Counted from the stretch's first letter, positions 1 through 7,070 are shown. The stretch is DNA of 10,973 bases from an uncultured Geobacteraceae bacterium (GCA_903879825.1 CAIRND010000089.1:1-10973); one strand, 5' to 3'. Program-made: numbers and translations. The notes: generated from the letters alone by a model not told the origin.

Positions 1-1065
1 AGCTATGCCGAGGCGCTGACTTGCCGCCGCCGGGCGCTGTTATCTTATTTTGGTGATCTGCGCGAGCATGCCTGCGACAACTGCGACATCTGTACTGATC
101 CTCCCCAGCGCTTTGATGCCACGGAACAGGCGAGAAAAGCACTTTCCTGCGTATATCGACTCGGCGAACGCTTTGGTATGATGTATGTCATCGAGGTGCT
201 GCGCGGCAGTAAGAATCAGCGGGTGCTTGATATGAGGCATGACCGGCTCTCCACGTGGGGAATCGGTGCTGACACCTCTGCCGTACAGTGGGAAAATATC
301 ATGCGCCAGTTGATTCACTTAGGGTATCTGGTGCAGGATTTTACCCGCTTTGGTGTATTAGGGCTTTCAGCAGCTGCGCGTCCCGTCCTCAAAGGTGAGA
401 TGCAGGTTATTCTCGGCGTTCCGCGTGATGCGGTGGCAACGGTGGAGAAAAGTAAAAAACGGGCTGGTAGTCGCAAAGATTACGATCTGGTACTGTTTGA
501 TGCACTGCGTGCAGCCCGTAAAAAGCTTGCAGACGCAGCTGGCGTACCGCCTTTCGTCGTGTTTTCGGACGCAACTCTTGCCGAGATGGCCCGTGCCAAG
601 CCAACACATCCTCGTGAGATGTTGCAGATAAGCGGTGTGGGTGAACACAAGCTGCGCCAGTATGGTAAGGTGTTTATGGACGTTATTGATGCCTATGAAC
701 AGGAAAATGCTGAAAAAGGATTTTCAAACCTTTCCGGAAAAGATCTGGCATTGACTCTGAGTGATACTCAGAAAGAGACGCTGCGCCTGTATCGTGAAGG
801 GCTTGACCTGTCAGGGATCGTAACCCGGCGCGGCTTGAAGAGTGCGACTATTTCTGCTCATCTTGAGGAATTATTTAATCTTGGTGCCGATGTTGATCTG
901 CTCCGTTTTGTGGTGGATCAGGGCAACATCCCTTTGATCCGGGCGCGGTTGAAACAAATTGGTGCGGTTGGACTTACTGTGTTAAAGGAAGGATTGCCGG
1001 AGTCGGTTAGTTTTGATGATATCCGCCTGGTGAGAGGCTTGTGGAATAGTGGGCAGCGGGGGTAA
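1..1065 (+). CDS. recQ: ATP-dependent DNA helicase RecQ, C-terminal part (5' end outside window)
   Basis: The reading frame is open from base 1 and ends at TAA 1063-1065, giving 354 residues of a larger protein; the helicase core lies upstream of the window. In order I see the RecQ zinc site (Cys at partial-protein residues 8, 25, 28 and 31, in the pattern C...LLSYFG...CDNCDIC), the RQC winged-helix region (about 44-150), an HRDC domain (about 161-233, with ISGVGEHKLRQYG), and a C-terminal helix-turn-helix tail (about 257-345, with SDTQKETLRLYREGLDLSGI). RecQ unwinds DNA 3'-5' in repair and recombination-fork processing; RQC and HRDC contribute DNA binding. The HTH tail marks the longer RecQ form found in several phyla. 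An internal ATG-ATG at 178 is not the start, because conserved zinc-site sequence precedes it. The identification is firm; only the N-terminus is unseen. Confidence 0.95.
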   Translation, partial: SYAEALTCRRRALLSYFGDLREHACDNCDICTDPPQRFDATEQARKALSCVYRLGERFGMMYVIEVLRGSKNQRVLDMRHDRLSTWGIGADTSAVQWENIMRQLIHLGYLVQDFTRFGVLGLSAAARPVLKGEMQVILGVPRDAVATVEKSKKRAGSRKDYDLVLFDALRAARKKLADAAGVPPFVVFSDATLAEMARAKPTHPREMLQISGVGEHKLRQYGKVFMDVIDAYEQENAEKGFSNLSGKDLALTLSDTQKETLRLYREGLDLSGIVTRRGLKSATISAHLEELFNLGADVDLLRFVVDQGNIPLIRARLKQIGAVGLTVLKEGLPESVSFDDIRLVRGLWNSGQRG

Positions 1066-1077
1066 AAGATGCACCAA

Positions 1078-1082
1078 AGAGG
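1078..1082 (+). promoter_or_regulatory. Ribosome binding site deciding the start at 1090
   Basis: AGAGG lies 7 nt before ATG 1090, which is ideal spacing. The earlier in-frame ATG at 1069 would add seven residues (MHQRGNA) that do not fit the family N-terminus (M-K-K-L-P-I-G-I-Q-T-F-type). I therefore prefer 1090. Confidence 0.6.
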
Positions 1083-1089
1083 CAACGCC

Positions 1090-2631
1090 ATGCGAAAAAA
1101 ACTGCCCATAGGAATTCAGACGTTCCAGAAGATTCGCGAAGCAGATTATTACTATGTTGATAAGACCGGCTTCGCCCTGAATTTGTTAGAGAAGGGAACC
1201 TATTACTTTCTCTCCCGTCCGAGACGTTTTGGTAAAAGTCTGTTTCTGGATACTTTGAAGGAGTTGTTTGAGGGCAATGAACCGCTCTTCAGAGGTCTCT
1301 ATGCTCATGATATATGGGATTGGTCGTTAAAATACCCGGTTATCCAGATCAGCTTTGGTGATGGCGTTGTAAAGTCTGTCACTGAATTGAAGGAACGGAT
1401 TGCAGAACTGTTATGTATTCATCAGCAGATGTTTGGCATAACCTGTGAGGCCGCCAGTAATGCCGGTTGTTTTTCCGAATTGATCAGGAAGGTGCATCAA
1501 AAGTATGGCCAGCGTGTTGTTATCCTGGTTGATGAATACGACAAGCCTATTCTGGACAACATCGAATCACCTGATACGGCTTTTGAAATGCGTGAAAAAT
1601 TACGGGATATTTACTCCGTTATCAAGGGGAGCGATGCCCATATCAAGTTTGCCTTTCTTACTGGAGTCAGCAAATTCTCTAAAGTCAGCCTGTTTTCCGG
1701 GCTGAACAATCTGGAGGATATTACTCTGGATCCACATTATAGCTCTATCTGTGGATATACCGATACCGATCTGGACGCAGTGTTTTCCGCAGAGTTAGAG
1801 GGACTGGATCGTGATGAGGTGCGGCAGTGGTATAACGGTTACAACTGGCTGGGAGACTCGGTCTACAACCCATTTGACTTGTTATTGCTTTTTCGTAATC
1901 GTCAGTTCCGCCCCTGGTGGTTTGAGACTGGTACGCCTACTTTTCTGATTAAACTTCTTTCTGAGCGGCAACAGTTTACCCCCGACCTTGCCCGGATCAT
2001 GGCTCCGGAATCGCTGTTGTCCACCTTCGATGTGGGCAATATTCCCAGCGAAGCGCTGCTGTTCCAGACCGGTTACCTGACTATTGACTCGGCTCGTTAT
2101 CTTCCGGGACGTTTAGAGCTTACTCTGCGCTACCCGAATAAAGAGGTGCTGGCCAGCCTTAACGACTGTCTGTTGCAGGCGTTATCACAAGATCCGATGG
2201 TGCCTACTCGTAATGTCAGTCGCCTGTATGACATTTTGATGGCAAACGACCTTCCGGCTCTAAAGGATCTGTTCCACTCCTTTTATGCCTCCATCCCTCA
2301 CGATTGGTATCGCAAAAATCAGCTTGCCGGTTTTGAGGGTTATTACGCCAGCATCTTTTACAGCTATTTTGCCGCGCTCGGCCTTGATATCCGGGTTGAG
2401 GACAGCACCAACAAGGGGCGGATAGATATGGCGGTGCGTTTTAACGGTCATATATACCTGTTTGAATTTAAGGTAGTGGAAATGACCCCGGAGGGTGGGG
2501 CGATGGAACAGTTACAGGCAAAAGGTTATGCCGAAAAATATAAGCAATGTGGCGAACCGATCCACCTGATCGGTGTAGAGTTCAGTCGAGAGAACCGGAA
2601 TATAGTTGGCTTTGAGCTGGCGCAGGGGTAG
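1090..2631 (+). CDS. AAA-ATPase-like / PD-(D/E)XK nuclease superfamily protein
   Basis: This is a 513-residue protein of the family annotated as AAA-ATPase_like followed by PDDEXK_9 (formerly DUF1703). The N-terminus MRKKLPIGIQTFQKIRE and the YYVDKT motif are typical. A Walker A-like loop is at 43-50 (RPRRFGKS) and a Walker B at 143-151 (VVILVDEYD, acidic pair D148-E149). The C-terminal nuclease-like site has E417, D446 (GRIDM) and E459-x-K461 (FEFK), followed by the helix AMEQLQAKGYAEKY. All key residues are present, so the protein is probably intact. The biological role of this family is not established; it often occurs in many divergent copies per genome, and a mobile or defence-related role is only a guess. 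The gene starts 24 nt after recQ and may be read through from it. There is no membrane segment or signal peptide. Confidence 0.85.
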   Translation: MRKKLPIGIQTFQKIREADYYYVDKTGFALNLLEKGTYYFLSRPRRFGKSLFLDTLKELFEGNEPLFRGLYAHDIWDWSLKYPVIQISFGDGVVKSVTELKERIAELLCIHQQMFGITCEAASNAGCFSELIRKVHQKYGQRVVILVDEYDKPILDNIESPDTAFEMREKLRDIYSVIKGSDAHIKFAFLTGVSKFSKVSLFSGLNNLEDITLDPHYSSICGYTDTDLDAVFSAELEGLDRDEVRQWYNGYNWLGDSVYNPFDLLLLFRNRQFRPWWFETGTPTFLIKLLSERQQFTPDLARIMAPESLLSTFDVGNIPSEALLFQTGYLTIDSARYLPGRLELTLRYPNKEVLASLNDCLLQALSQDPMVPTRNVSRLYDILMANDLPALKDLFHSFYASIPHDWYRKNQLAGFEGYYASIFYSYFAALGLDIRVEDSTNKGRIDMAVRFNGHIYLFEFKVVEMTPEGGAMEQLQAKGYAEKYKQCGEPIHLIGVEFSRENRNIVGFELAQG

Positions 2632-2663
2632 GCGGGTAGTTCTACTTTGTCACATTCAAAAGC

Positions 2664-2736
2664 AACCCCCCTAACCCCCCCTTATCAGGGGGGGACTTTA
2701 AAGGCTCTCCCCTGATAAGGGGAGCGGGGAGGGGTT
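2664..2736 (+). repeat. GC-rich palindromic intergenic repeat
   Basis: Two hairpins that are inverted copies of each other lie back to back. The first has a stem 2675-2681/2688-2694 (C7/G7) with loop TTATCA; the second has a stem 2707-2712/2719-2724 (CTCCCC/GGGGAG) with loop TGATAA. The whole 73-base block is also an imperfect palindrome, from AACCCCCC at the left to GGGGAGGGGTT at the right. It resembles the short C/G-rich palindromes scattered between genes in many Geobacter-type and other genomes. It may end transcription of the preceding gene, but it has no U-tract, so I do not call it a terminator. Confidence 0.75.
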
Positions 2737-2774
2737 GAATTCAGTCTAACGGACAACCCTAAAGAGGTAACAAA

Positions 2775-3432
2775 ATGAGATTTATATGTCTGCGATGTCT
2801 GCTGGTGCTGGTCTTGATCGGTGCGGTTGCTTCCGTACCTGCTGCCCGTGCCGCTGAAACCCGTGGACTTCGTATTGTTGCGAAAGACCGCGCCACCAAC
2901 CAGAGTGGTGAGGTAAAGCTTTATAATAAATCCTATGGCTGTTGTGAAGGCTGGAAGTCCTGAACTACTGCGGGTTTCGATGGCTAATGACTCGGATAGC
3001 AGCGTGTATGAATATGTGGATGGTGAGTTTATTAACTTGGTGGAGCGCCAGCAGAGAGAAGCCGTGGCAGCGGTAGCAGCAGAGCGAAAACGTCAGGTCT
3101 ACACCGATCCTCAAACCGGTCTGATGTGGGCGAAAAATGGCAGTATTGCCGGCAAAAAAATGAAATGGGACGATGCCATGAGCTGGGCTAAAAACCTGCA
3201 TTACGGCGGATACAGCGATTGGCGTGTGCCATCAAAGAAGGAGCTTGAATTGTTCTCGAGACGGGGTGGGAACAAGCCTTCAGAGTGGTTCAACACTAAT
3301 GGCTTCAATTTCGTCCAGGCATACGACTATTTGTCTTCCACTGCCGGCGTCGTCGACATGTACGGAGGCTACATGGACGACTACAATAAGTCATTCAGTA
3401 ACTTTGTGTGGCCTGTTCGTGGCGGACAGTAG
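2775..3432 (+). pseudogene. Frameshifted, internally deleted exported DUF1566 (Lcl C-terminal) protein
   Basis: ATG 2775 has a good ribosome site (AGAGGT, 6-nt spacer) and encodes a Sec signal peptide (hydrophobic core CLLVLVLIGAVASV, cleavage after ARA). Its frame continues to KLYNKSYGCCEGWKS and stops at 2961-2963. The continuation is in another frame from about 2935 (MAVVKAG...), where no ribosome site is placed for a separate start. That frame reads to TAG 3430-3432 with a DUF1566 domain (YTDPQTGLMWAKNG, GGYSDWRVPSKKELE, ending VWPVRGGQ). The N-terminal text resembles exported caspase-like (peptidase C14) proteins in which KLYNKSY is followed by AVVIG. One extra G near 2937 would explain the frame change, and the whole protease domain would then be missing after AVV. 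The DUF1566 end is also short and altered (YLSST where YWSST is usual). I see a decayed gene; the caspase ancestry is from memory of the family. Confidence 0.65.
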
Positions 3433-3490
3433 GTTCTTTGATTCTTTTGTCTGAACCGTGATTTATGGGATTAAAGGATTTACGTGATTG

Positions 3491-3525
3491 TTTATCGTTC
3501 CCACGGTGACCGTGGGAACGATAAA
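3491..3525. repeat. Perfect 17-bp inverted repeat with one-base centre
   Basis: The arms 3491-3507 and 3509-3525 are exact reverse complements around G3508, with core CGTTCCCACGGT. The right arm plus centre (3508-3525) recurs exactly at 3764-3781, so this is part of a repeated module. It could form a very tight stem or a cruciform. There is no U-tract directly after the stem on either strand beyond ATAAAATTTTT, so a terminator role is possible but weak. Confidence 0.8.
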
Positions 3526-3546
3526 ATTTTTGATTTTGTTTTTAGT

Positions 3547-3656
3547 CCCCTCTCCATGAGGGAGAGGGCTAGGGTGAGGGGGAAATGTTGAATAATATCG
3601 TACATTTTCCCCCTCATCCGGCCTGTCGGCCACCTTCTCCCCTATGGAGAAGGAAC
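3547..3656. repeat. Composite inverted repeat of CCCTCTCC/GAGGGGG type
   Basis: An inner hairpin CCCTCTCC (3548-3555)/GGAGAGGG (3561-3568) is followed by CTAGGGTGAGGGGGAAATGT. That stretch is mirrored by ACATTTTCCCCCTCAT (3600-3615) across a short AT-rich centre, with one bulged base. The right half continues with CCGGCCTGTCGGCC and a second hairpin-forming CTTCTCC...GGAGAAG. The block thus looks like two diverged copies of one GC-rich palindromic module in inverted orientation. Its right portion (3608-3656) recurs at 3814-3861. Such elements are common non-coding, possibly non-autonomous mobile repeats; no coding capacity is evident. Confidence 0.75.
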
Positions 3657-3763
3657 GCATGTGCAAGATTTTGTGATACGGTAAATAAGCTGTAAGCCCA
3701 GACCATACGCAGATTCACAGGAATTTAGTTACGCAACTCAACTTGTGTATAACGATGAGCGGA

Positions 3764-3781
3764 GACCGTGGGAACGATAAA
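3764..3781 (+). repeat. Second copy of GACCGTGGGAACGATAAA half-palindrome
   Basis: These 18 bases are identical to 3508-3525. The sequence is followed by CGATAAA, so an ACGATAA heptamer occurs twice in tandem. The left arm of the palindrome is missing here, which suggests a truncated copy of the element at 3491-3525. Confidence 0.7.
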
Positions 3782-3813
3782 CGATAAATTGAGCTGACTG
3801 GCGAGTGACAGTG

Positions 3814-3861
3814 TCCCCCTCATCCGGCCTTTGGCCACCTTCTCCCTCATGGAGAAGGAAC
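3814..3861 (+). repeat. Second copy of the 48-49 bp CCCCCTCATCCGGCC...GGAGAAGGAAC repeat
   Basis: This copy matches 3608-3656 with a few substitutions and one length difference (GGCCTTTGGCC versus GGCCTGTCGGCC). The changes keep the GGCC/GGCC and CTTCTCC/GGAGAAG pairings, as expected of a structured repeat. The stretch 3433-3973 as a whole holds these repeats and no supportable gene. A frame that is open here (3805-4023) runs straight through the repeat and has no recognisable protein content. Confidence 0.75.
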
Positions 3862-3904
3862 TTTGTTGAGGCTGTTCAACGGCAATCTACCGATGGTATT
3901 AAGT

Positions 3905-3935
3905 TTGACATTCGACACGCTTTTGTCACAATGTC
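3905..3935 (+). promoter_or_regulatory. Possible promoter with overlapping dyad operator for the antitoxin gene
   Basis: TTGACA (3905-3910) matches the -35 consensus exactly, and CACAAT (3927-3932), 16 nt on, matches the -10 box at 4 of 6 bases. A dyad overlaps both boxes: GACATT (3907-3912) with AATGTC (3930-3935), and inside it GACA (3914-3917) with TGTC (3924-3927). It lies about 40 bases before the antitoxin gene. Phd/YefM antitoxins commonly repress their own promoter by binding such palindromes, so autoregulation is plausible but inferred only from position and symmetry. Confidence 0.35.
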
Positions 3936-3994
3936 GCAGAATTATGAGGCTACATTTGCTGGTAGGTACAGATATGTAATCACAAACCTGGAGT

Positions 3995-4225
3995 TTGTCG
4001 GACGCCAAAAACCCGTTCAGTAAAGTCGTGGAGGCAGCGCTTCATGGTGAACCGCAGCATGTGACCAGGCGTGGGTGCGAGGTGGTTGTTATTGTTGCAG
4101 CGGATGAATATATGAGGCTTATGAAGTTAAAGAGTGCCGCCATGCCTGGTTTTTTGGACCATTTGCTGGCGATGCCAAAGGATGATGTGGAGTTTGAGTG
4201 GATGCCGTTTAAAAATAGACAGTAA
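3995..4225 (+). CDS. Phd/YefM-type antitoxin, orphan; start disturbed
   Basis: The frame encodes a small Phd/YefM-like antitoxin with WSLSDAKNPFSKVVEAALHGEPQHVTRRG followed by a V-rich strand and ADEYMRL, which is the DNA-binding N-terminal fold. The tail PGFLDHLLAMPKDD...FEW fits the toxin-binding end. The family starts with a residue or two before WSLSDAK, yet those codons here are ATG (3974) TAA (3977) TCA CAA ACC TGG AGT. A single C-to-T change (CAA to TAA) in codon 2 would explain this. The only start left in frame is TTG 3995, which has a poorly spaced GGAG and would drop the Trp-Ser. The gene may be silent, or translated weakly from TTG at 76 residues. No toxin follows: the next gene, 23 bases later, is purQ. 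Upstream is repeat DNA. Confidence 0.65.
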   Translation: MSDAKNPFSKVVEAALHGEPQHVTRRGCEVVVIVAADEYMRLMKLKSAAMPGFLDHLLAMPKDDVEFEWMPFKNRQ

Positions 4226-4248
4226 TCAATCAAGGAGAACGAAAATCA

Positions 4249-5076
4249 ATGAAACAAACACGTGCAATCGTTATAACCGGCAACGGTACCAATTGTGAGA
4301 TGGAGGCGGCTCATGCCTGTCGCCTTGGGGGGTTTGATGACACCGTTATCGCCCATATTGCCGAAATTCTTTCCGGTGAGATCAGGTTGGATGACTTTCA
4401 TTTTCTCAACTTGACGGGCGGTTTTCTTGATGGTGACGATCTGGGGAGCGCCAAGGCACAGGCTAATCGCCTGAAATACGCCTCGATTGACGGCAGTGAT
4501 GAAAAGCTGGTTGAGCAGTTCACCCGTTTTATTAGTGCCGGAAAGTTGATTTTGGGAGTCTGTAACGGTTTCCAGTTGATGGTGAAAATGGGGATGCTGC
4601 CTGGCTTTGACGGTGAATATTTGAATCAGACCGTGACATTGACCCACAACGACTGTGGTCGCTTTCAGGATCGCTGGACATATTTGAAAGTTGATCCCGC
4701 TTCACCCAGCGTATTTACCAAAGGCATTGACAAAGGAATCTATCTGCCGGTACGACATGGTGAAGGCAAGTTTCTTACGGACTCCGCCGGCACTCTGGAA
4801 CGGATTGAAGCTGAACATCTGGCGGTATTGCGCTACAGCGATGCAGGCTATAACGAATTGACAATGGAATTTCCTACCAATCCGAACGGTTCAACCAATG
4901 CTATTGCGGCATTATGTGATCCTACCGGTCGCCTGATGGGGCTGATGCCGCACCCGGAGGCATTTGTTCATTACACCCAGCATCCCCGCTGGACCAGAGA
5001 AGAGCTGCCTGAAGAAGGGGATGGCTTGATTCTCTACAAAAATGCCGCGGAGTATGTTAGACACTATCTCATCTGA
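4249..5076 (+). CDS. purQ: Phosphoribosylformylglycinamidine synthase, glutaminase subunit PurQ (long form)
   Basis: This 275-residue class I glutamine amidotransferase supplies ammonia to PurL for conversion of FGAR to FGAM, step four of de novo purine synthesis, in the cytoplasm. The nucleophile is Cys105 in LGVCNGFQL, and the other triad members are His235 and Glu237 in MPHPEAF. An N-terminal GNGTNCE motif and TGGFLDGDDLGSAKA are also typical. At 275 residues it is longer than the roughly 230-residue Bacillus-type PurQ. It resembles the glutaminase end of large fused PurL and the long PurQ of Geobacter-like bacteria. AAGGAG at 4232-4237 precedes ATG by 11 nt. purF follows after 25 nt, so the two are probably co-transcribed. 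purL and purS are not in the window. No promoter of its own is obvious in the short gap before it. Confidence 0.93.
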   Translation: MKQTRAIVITGNGTNCEMEAAHACRLGGFDDTVIAHIAEILSGEIRLDDFHFLNLTGGFLDGDDLGSAKAQANRLKYASIDGSDEKLVEQFTRFISAGKLILGVCNGFQLMVKMGMLPGFDGEYLNQTVTLTHNDCGRFQDRWTYLKVDPASPSVFTKGIDKGIYLPVRHGEGKFLTDSAGTLERIEAEHLAVLRYSDAGYNELTMEFPTNPNGSTNAIAALCDPTGRLMGLMPHPEAFVHYTQHPRWTREELPEEGDGLILYKNAAEYVRHYLI

Positions 5077-5086
5077 GTTAATAAAA

Positions 5087-5092
5087 GTGGAG
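5087..5092 (+). promoter_or_regulatory. Ribosome binding site deciding the purF start
   Basis: GTGGAG lies 9 nt before ATG 5102. The alternative in-frame ATG at 5042 lies inside purQ, has no comparable site, and would add 20 residues before the catalytic cysteine. A short propeptide (nine residues from 5102) is normal for PurF. Confidence 0.65.
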
Positions 5093-5101
5093 CCTTTACC
5101 T

Positions 5102-6529
5102 ATGAAGTTATCCCGTCCTCAAGAAGAATGCGGTATTTTCGGTATTTACAATCACTCGGAAGCGTCAAACCTGACGTATCTTGGCCTTTATGCCCTGCAG
5201 CATCGTGGTCAGGAAAGTTGCGGTATTGTCTCCTCTGACGGCAACTCACTGTATGCGCACAAGCGAATGGGGCTGGTTGCAGATGTATTCAGCAATCCGG
5301 AGGTTTTTAAAAAACTGCCGGGCAAATCGGCCATTGGTCACGTGCGCTATTCTACCGCCGGGGCTTCAGTTGAAAAAAACGTTCAGCCGATTATGGTTGA
5401 TTATTCCCGTGGTTCGATTGCTGTTGCCCACAATGGCAATCTGGTCAATGCCCAAATTTTGAAGTCCGAACTGGAAGCATACGGTTCGATCTTTCAGACA
5501 ACAATGGATACCGAAATAATTATCCACCTTATCGCGGCATCCAAGACAAATTCGCTTGTTGACCGTATTACTGATGCTCTGAAACGTATTCAGGGTGCCT
5601 ACTGTCTGGTGTTTCTGACCGAAACCCGCATGATTGCAGTACGCGATCCGAACGGTTTTCGGCCATTATGTCTTGGCAAGCTTGGTAACGCCTGGGTTGT
5701 TGCATCTGAAAGTTGCGCTCTGGATTTGATTGAAGCTGATTTTGTCCGCGAAATCGAACCGGGTGAAATGGTCGTCTGCACCAAAGACGGTAATATCAAA
5801 TCACTGTTCCCCTTCAAGAAGATCGATCCAACTCCCTGCATTTTTGAATTTGTCTATTTTGCCCGTCCTGATTCGTACATCTTCGGCAGGAATGTCTATC
5901 TGGCCCGTAAAGAGCTTGGGCGTCAGCTTGCACGTGAGTATCCGGTTGATGCCGATGTCGTTATCGCCGTGCCGGACTCGGGTGTGCCGGCTGCGATGGG
6001 TTATGCCGAGGAATCCGGTATCCCGTTTGAACTTGGCTTGATCCGTAACCACTATGTTGGCCGGACGTTCATTGAACCGGCTCAGTCGATTCGCCACTTT
6101 GGGGTTAAGATCAAGCTTAATCCAGTGCGTGAACTGCTGAAAGGTAAGCGGGTTGTTGTGATCGATGATTCAATCGTTCGCGGCACCACCTCGCGCAAAA
6201 TTGTCAAGATGGTCAGGAACGCCGGGGCGCTGGAGGTGCATCTCCGCATTTCATCTCCACCAACCAGCTACCCCTGCTACTATGGCATTGATACACCGAA
6301 CCGCAAGGAGCTGATTTCTTCTTCGCATACGATTGATGAAATCTGCCGGTATGTTACCGCCGATTCCCTGGGATACCTGTCCGAAGAGGGACTGGTATCC
6401 TCGATTGGTCATGGTAACACTCATTATTGTAAAGCCTGTTTTGCCGGTAAGTACCCGGTTGCATTCCCCAAGCCTGTGGAGATTCCACAGATGGGACTAT
6501 TCGAAGAGGAGAAGACGGAACATGAGTGA
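5102..6529 (+). CDS. purF: Amidophosphoribosyltransferase PurF (Fe-S type)
   Basis: PurF makes 5-phosphoribosylamine from PRPP and glutamine, the committed step of purine synthesis. The protein is 475 residues. A nine-residue propeptide (MKLSRPQEE) precedes Cys10, the N-terminal nucleophile exposed by processing, in ECGIFGIY. The Ntn glutaminase domain follows (LQHRGQES, GHVRYST at 79-85, AHNGN at 109-113). The PRPP-binding loop VVVIDDSIVRGTT is at 351-363. Cys246, Cys392, Cys443 and Cys446 (the last two in HYCKACFAG) match the four [4Fe-4S] ligands known in Bacillus subtilis PurF, so this is the oxygen-sensitive cluster form rather than the E. coli type. Its last 8 bases overlap pyrE, implying translational coupling. 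The end is acidic (FEEEKTEHE). Confidence 0.95.
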   Translation: MKLSRPQEECGIFGIYNHSEASNLTYLGLYALQHRGQESCGIVSSDGNSLYAHKRMGLVADVFSNPEVFKKLPGKSAIGHVRYSTAGASVEKNVQPIMVDYSRGSIAVAHNGNLVNAQILKSELEAYGSIFQTTMDTEIIIHLIAASKTNSLVDRITDALKRIQGAYCLVFLTETRMIAVRDPNGFRPLCLGKLGNAWVVASESCALDLIEADFVREIEPGEMVVCTKDGNIKSLFPFKKIDPTPCIFEFVYFARPDSYIFGRNVYLARKELGRQLAREYPVDADVVIAVPDSGVPAAMGYAEESGIPFELGLIRNHYVGRTFIEPAQSIRHFGVKIKLNPVRELLKGKRVVVIDDSIVRGTTSRKIVKMVRNAGALEVHLRISSPPTSYPCYYGIDTPNRKELISSSHTIDEICRYVTADSLGYLSEEGLVSSIGHGNTHYCKACFAGKYPVAFPKPVEIPQMGLFEEEKTEHE

Positions 6530-7070
6530 TCGCGAACAGTTAAAGAAAATAATCCTGGAATTATCGTATGAAAAGCGGCTGGTTACTCTCGCGTCCGGTC
6601 GTCAGAGTGACTTTTACTTCGACGGCAAACAGACAACCCTGCATGCTGAAGGCGGTTTTCTGGTTGGTAAGCTGTTCTATGAAGCAATTAAAGATGTTGA
6701 AGGCGTTCAGGCAGTTGGCGGCATTACTTTAGGCGCCGACCCGATTGCAACAGCAACGTCAATTGCCGCTCATCTGGCCGGCACAAGCATGCATGCTTTC
6801 ATCATTCGCAAAGAGCCCAAGGGGCACGGCACCGGCCAATGGCTTGAAGGGCGCAAAAATCTCCCTGCCGGCACCAGGGTTATCATTGTTGAAGATGTGG
6901 TCACGACAGGCGGATCATCAATGAAAGCGGTGAGGCGTGCCGAGGAAGAGGGCTTGGTAGTACTTGGTATAGTCACTCTGGTTGACCGCGAAGAGGGTGG
7001 TCGCGAAAATATTGAAGCAGAAGGGTACTGGCTGAGAGCGCTCTTTGTTAAATCGGAACTGGTAGGATAA
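6522..7070 (+). CDS. pyrE: Orotate phosphoribosyltransferase PyrE
   Basis: PyrE joins orotate to PRPP to give OMP in pyrimidine synthesis. The 182-residue protein has the expected LASGRQSDFYFDGKQTTL segment (23-40), the flexible catalytic loop RKEPKGHGTG (96-105), and the PRPP motif IIVEDVVTTGGSS (121-133). The ATG at 6522 overlaps the end of purF by 8 nt, and GAGGAG at 6506-6511 (10-nt spacer) lies inside purF. Starts farther upstream in this frame are shadow sequence within purF. Its stop TAA overlaps the tlyA ATG as TAATG. Placing pyrE directly behind purF links two PRPP-consuming steps in one transcript. All catalytic regions are present, so the enzyme should be functional. Confidence 0.95.
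   Translation: MSDREQLKKIILELSYEKRLVTLASGRQSDFYFDGKQTTLHAEGGFLVGKLFYEAIKDVEGVQAVGGITLGADPIATATSIAAHLAGTSMHAFIIRKEPKGHGTGQWLEGRKNLPAGTRVIIVEDVVTTGGSSMKAVRRAEEEGLVVLGIVTLVDREEGGRENIEAEGYWLRALFVKSELVG

Noticed and set aside
3190..3432. DUF1566 end as the variable region of a diversity-generating retroelement
   Set aside because: C-type-lectin-like and DUF1566 domains are typical targets, but the window has no reverse transcriptase and no template repeat matching the 3' end of this gene.
2935..3432. Separate 165-residue gene starting at ATG 2935
   Set aside because: There is no ribosome site at a useful distance, and its first residues (AVV) continue the family text of the upstream signal-peptide frame, so it reads as the far side of a frameshift.
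3491..3861. CRISPR array
   Set aside because: The repeats differ in length and type, are spaced irregularly, and occur only in pairs, with no regular spacers and no cas genes.
3805..4023. Open frame of 72 codons across the repeat region
   Set aside because: Its first part is the palindromic repeat itself, the rest overlaps the promoter and start of the antitoxin in another frame, and it has no recognisable protein features.
5042..5101. PurF start at ATG 5042
   Set aside because: It would lie inside purQ, lacks a ribosome site, and gives a 29-residue segment before the catalytic cysteine, whereas ATG 5102 gives the usual short propeptide.
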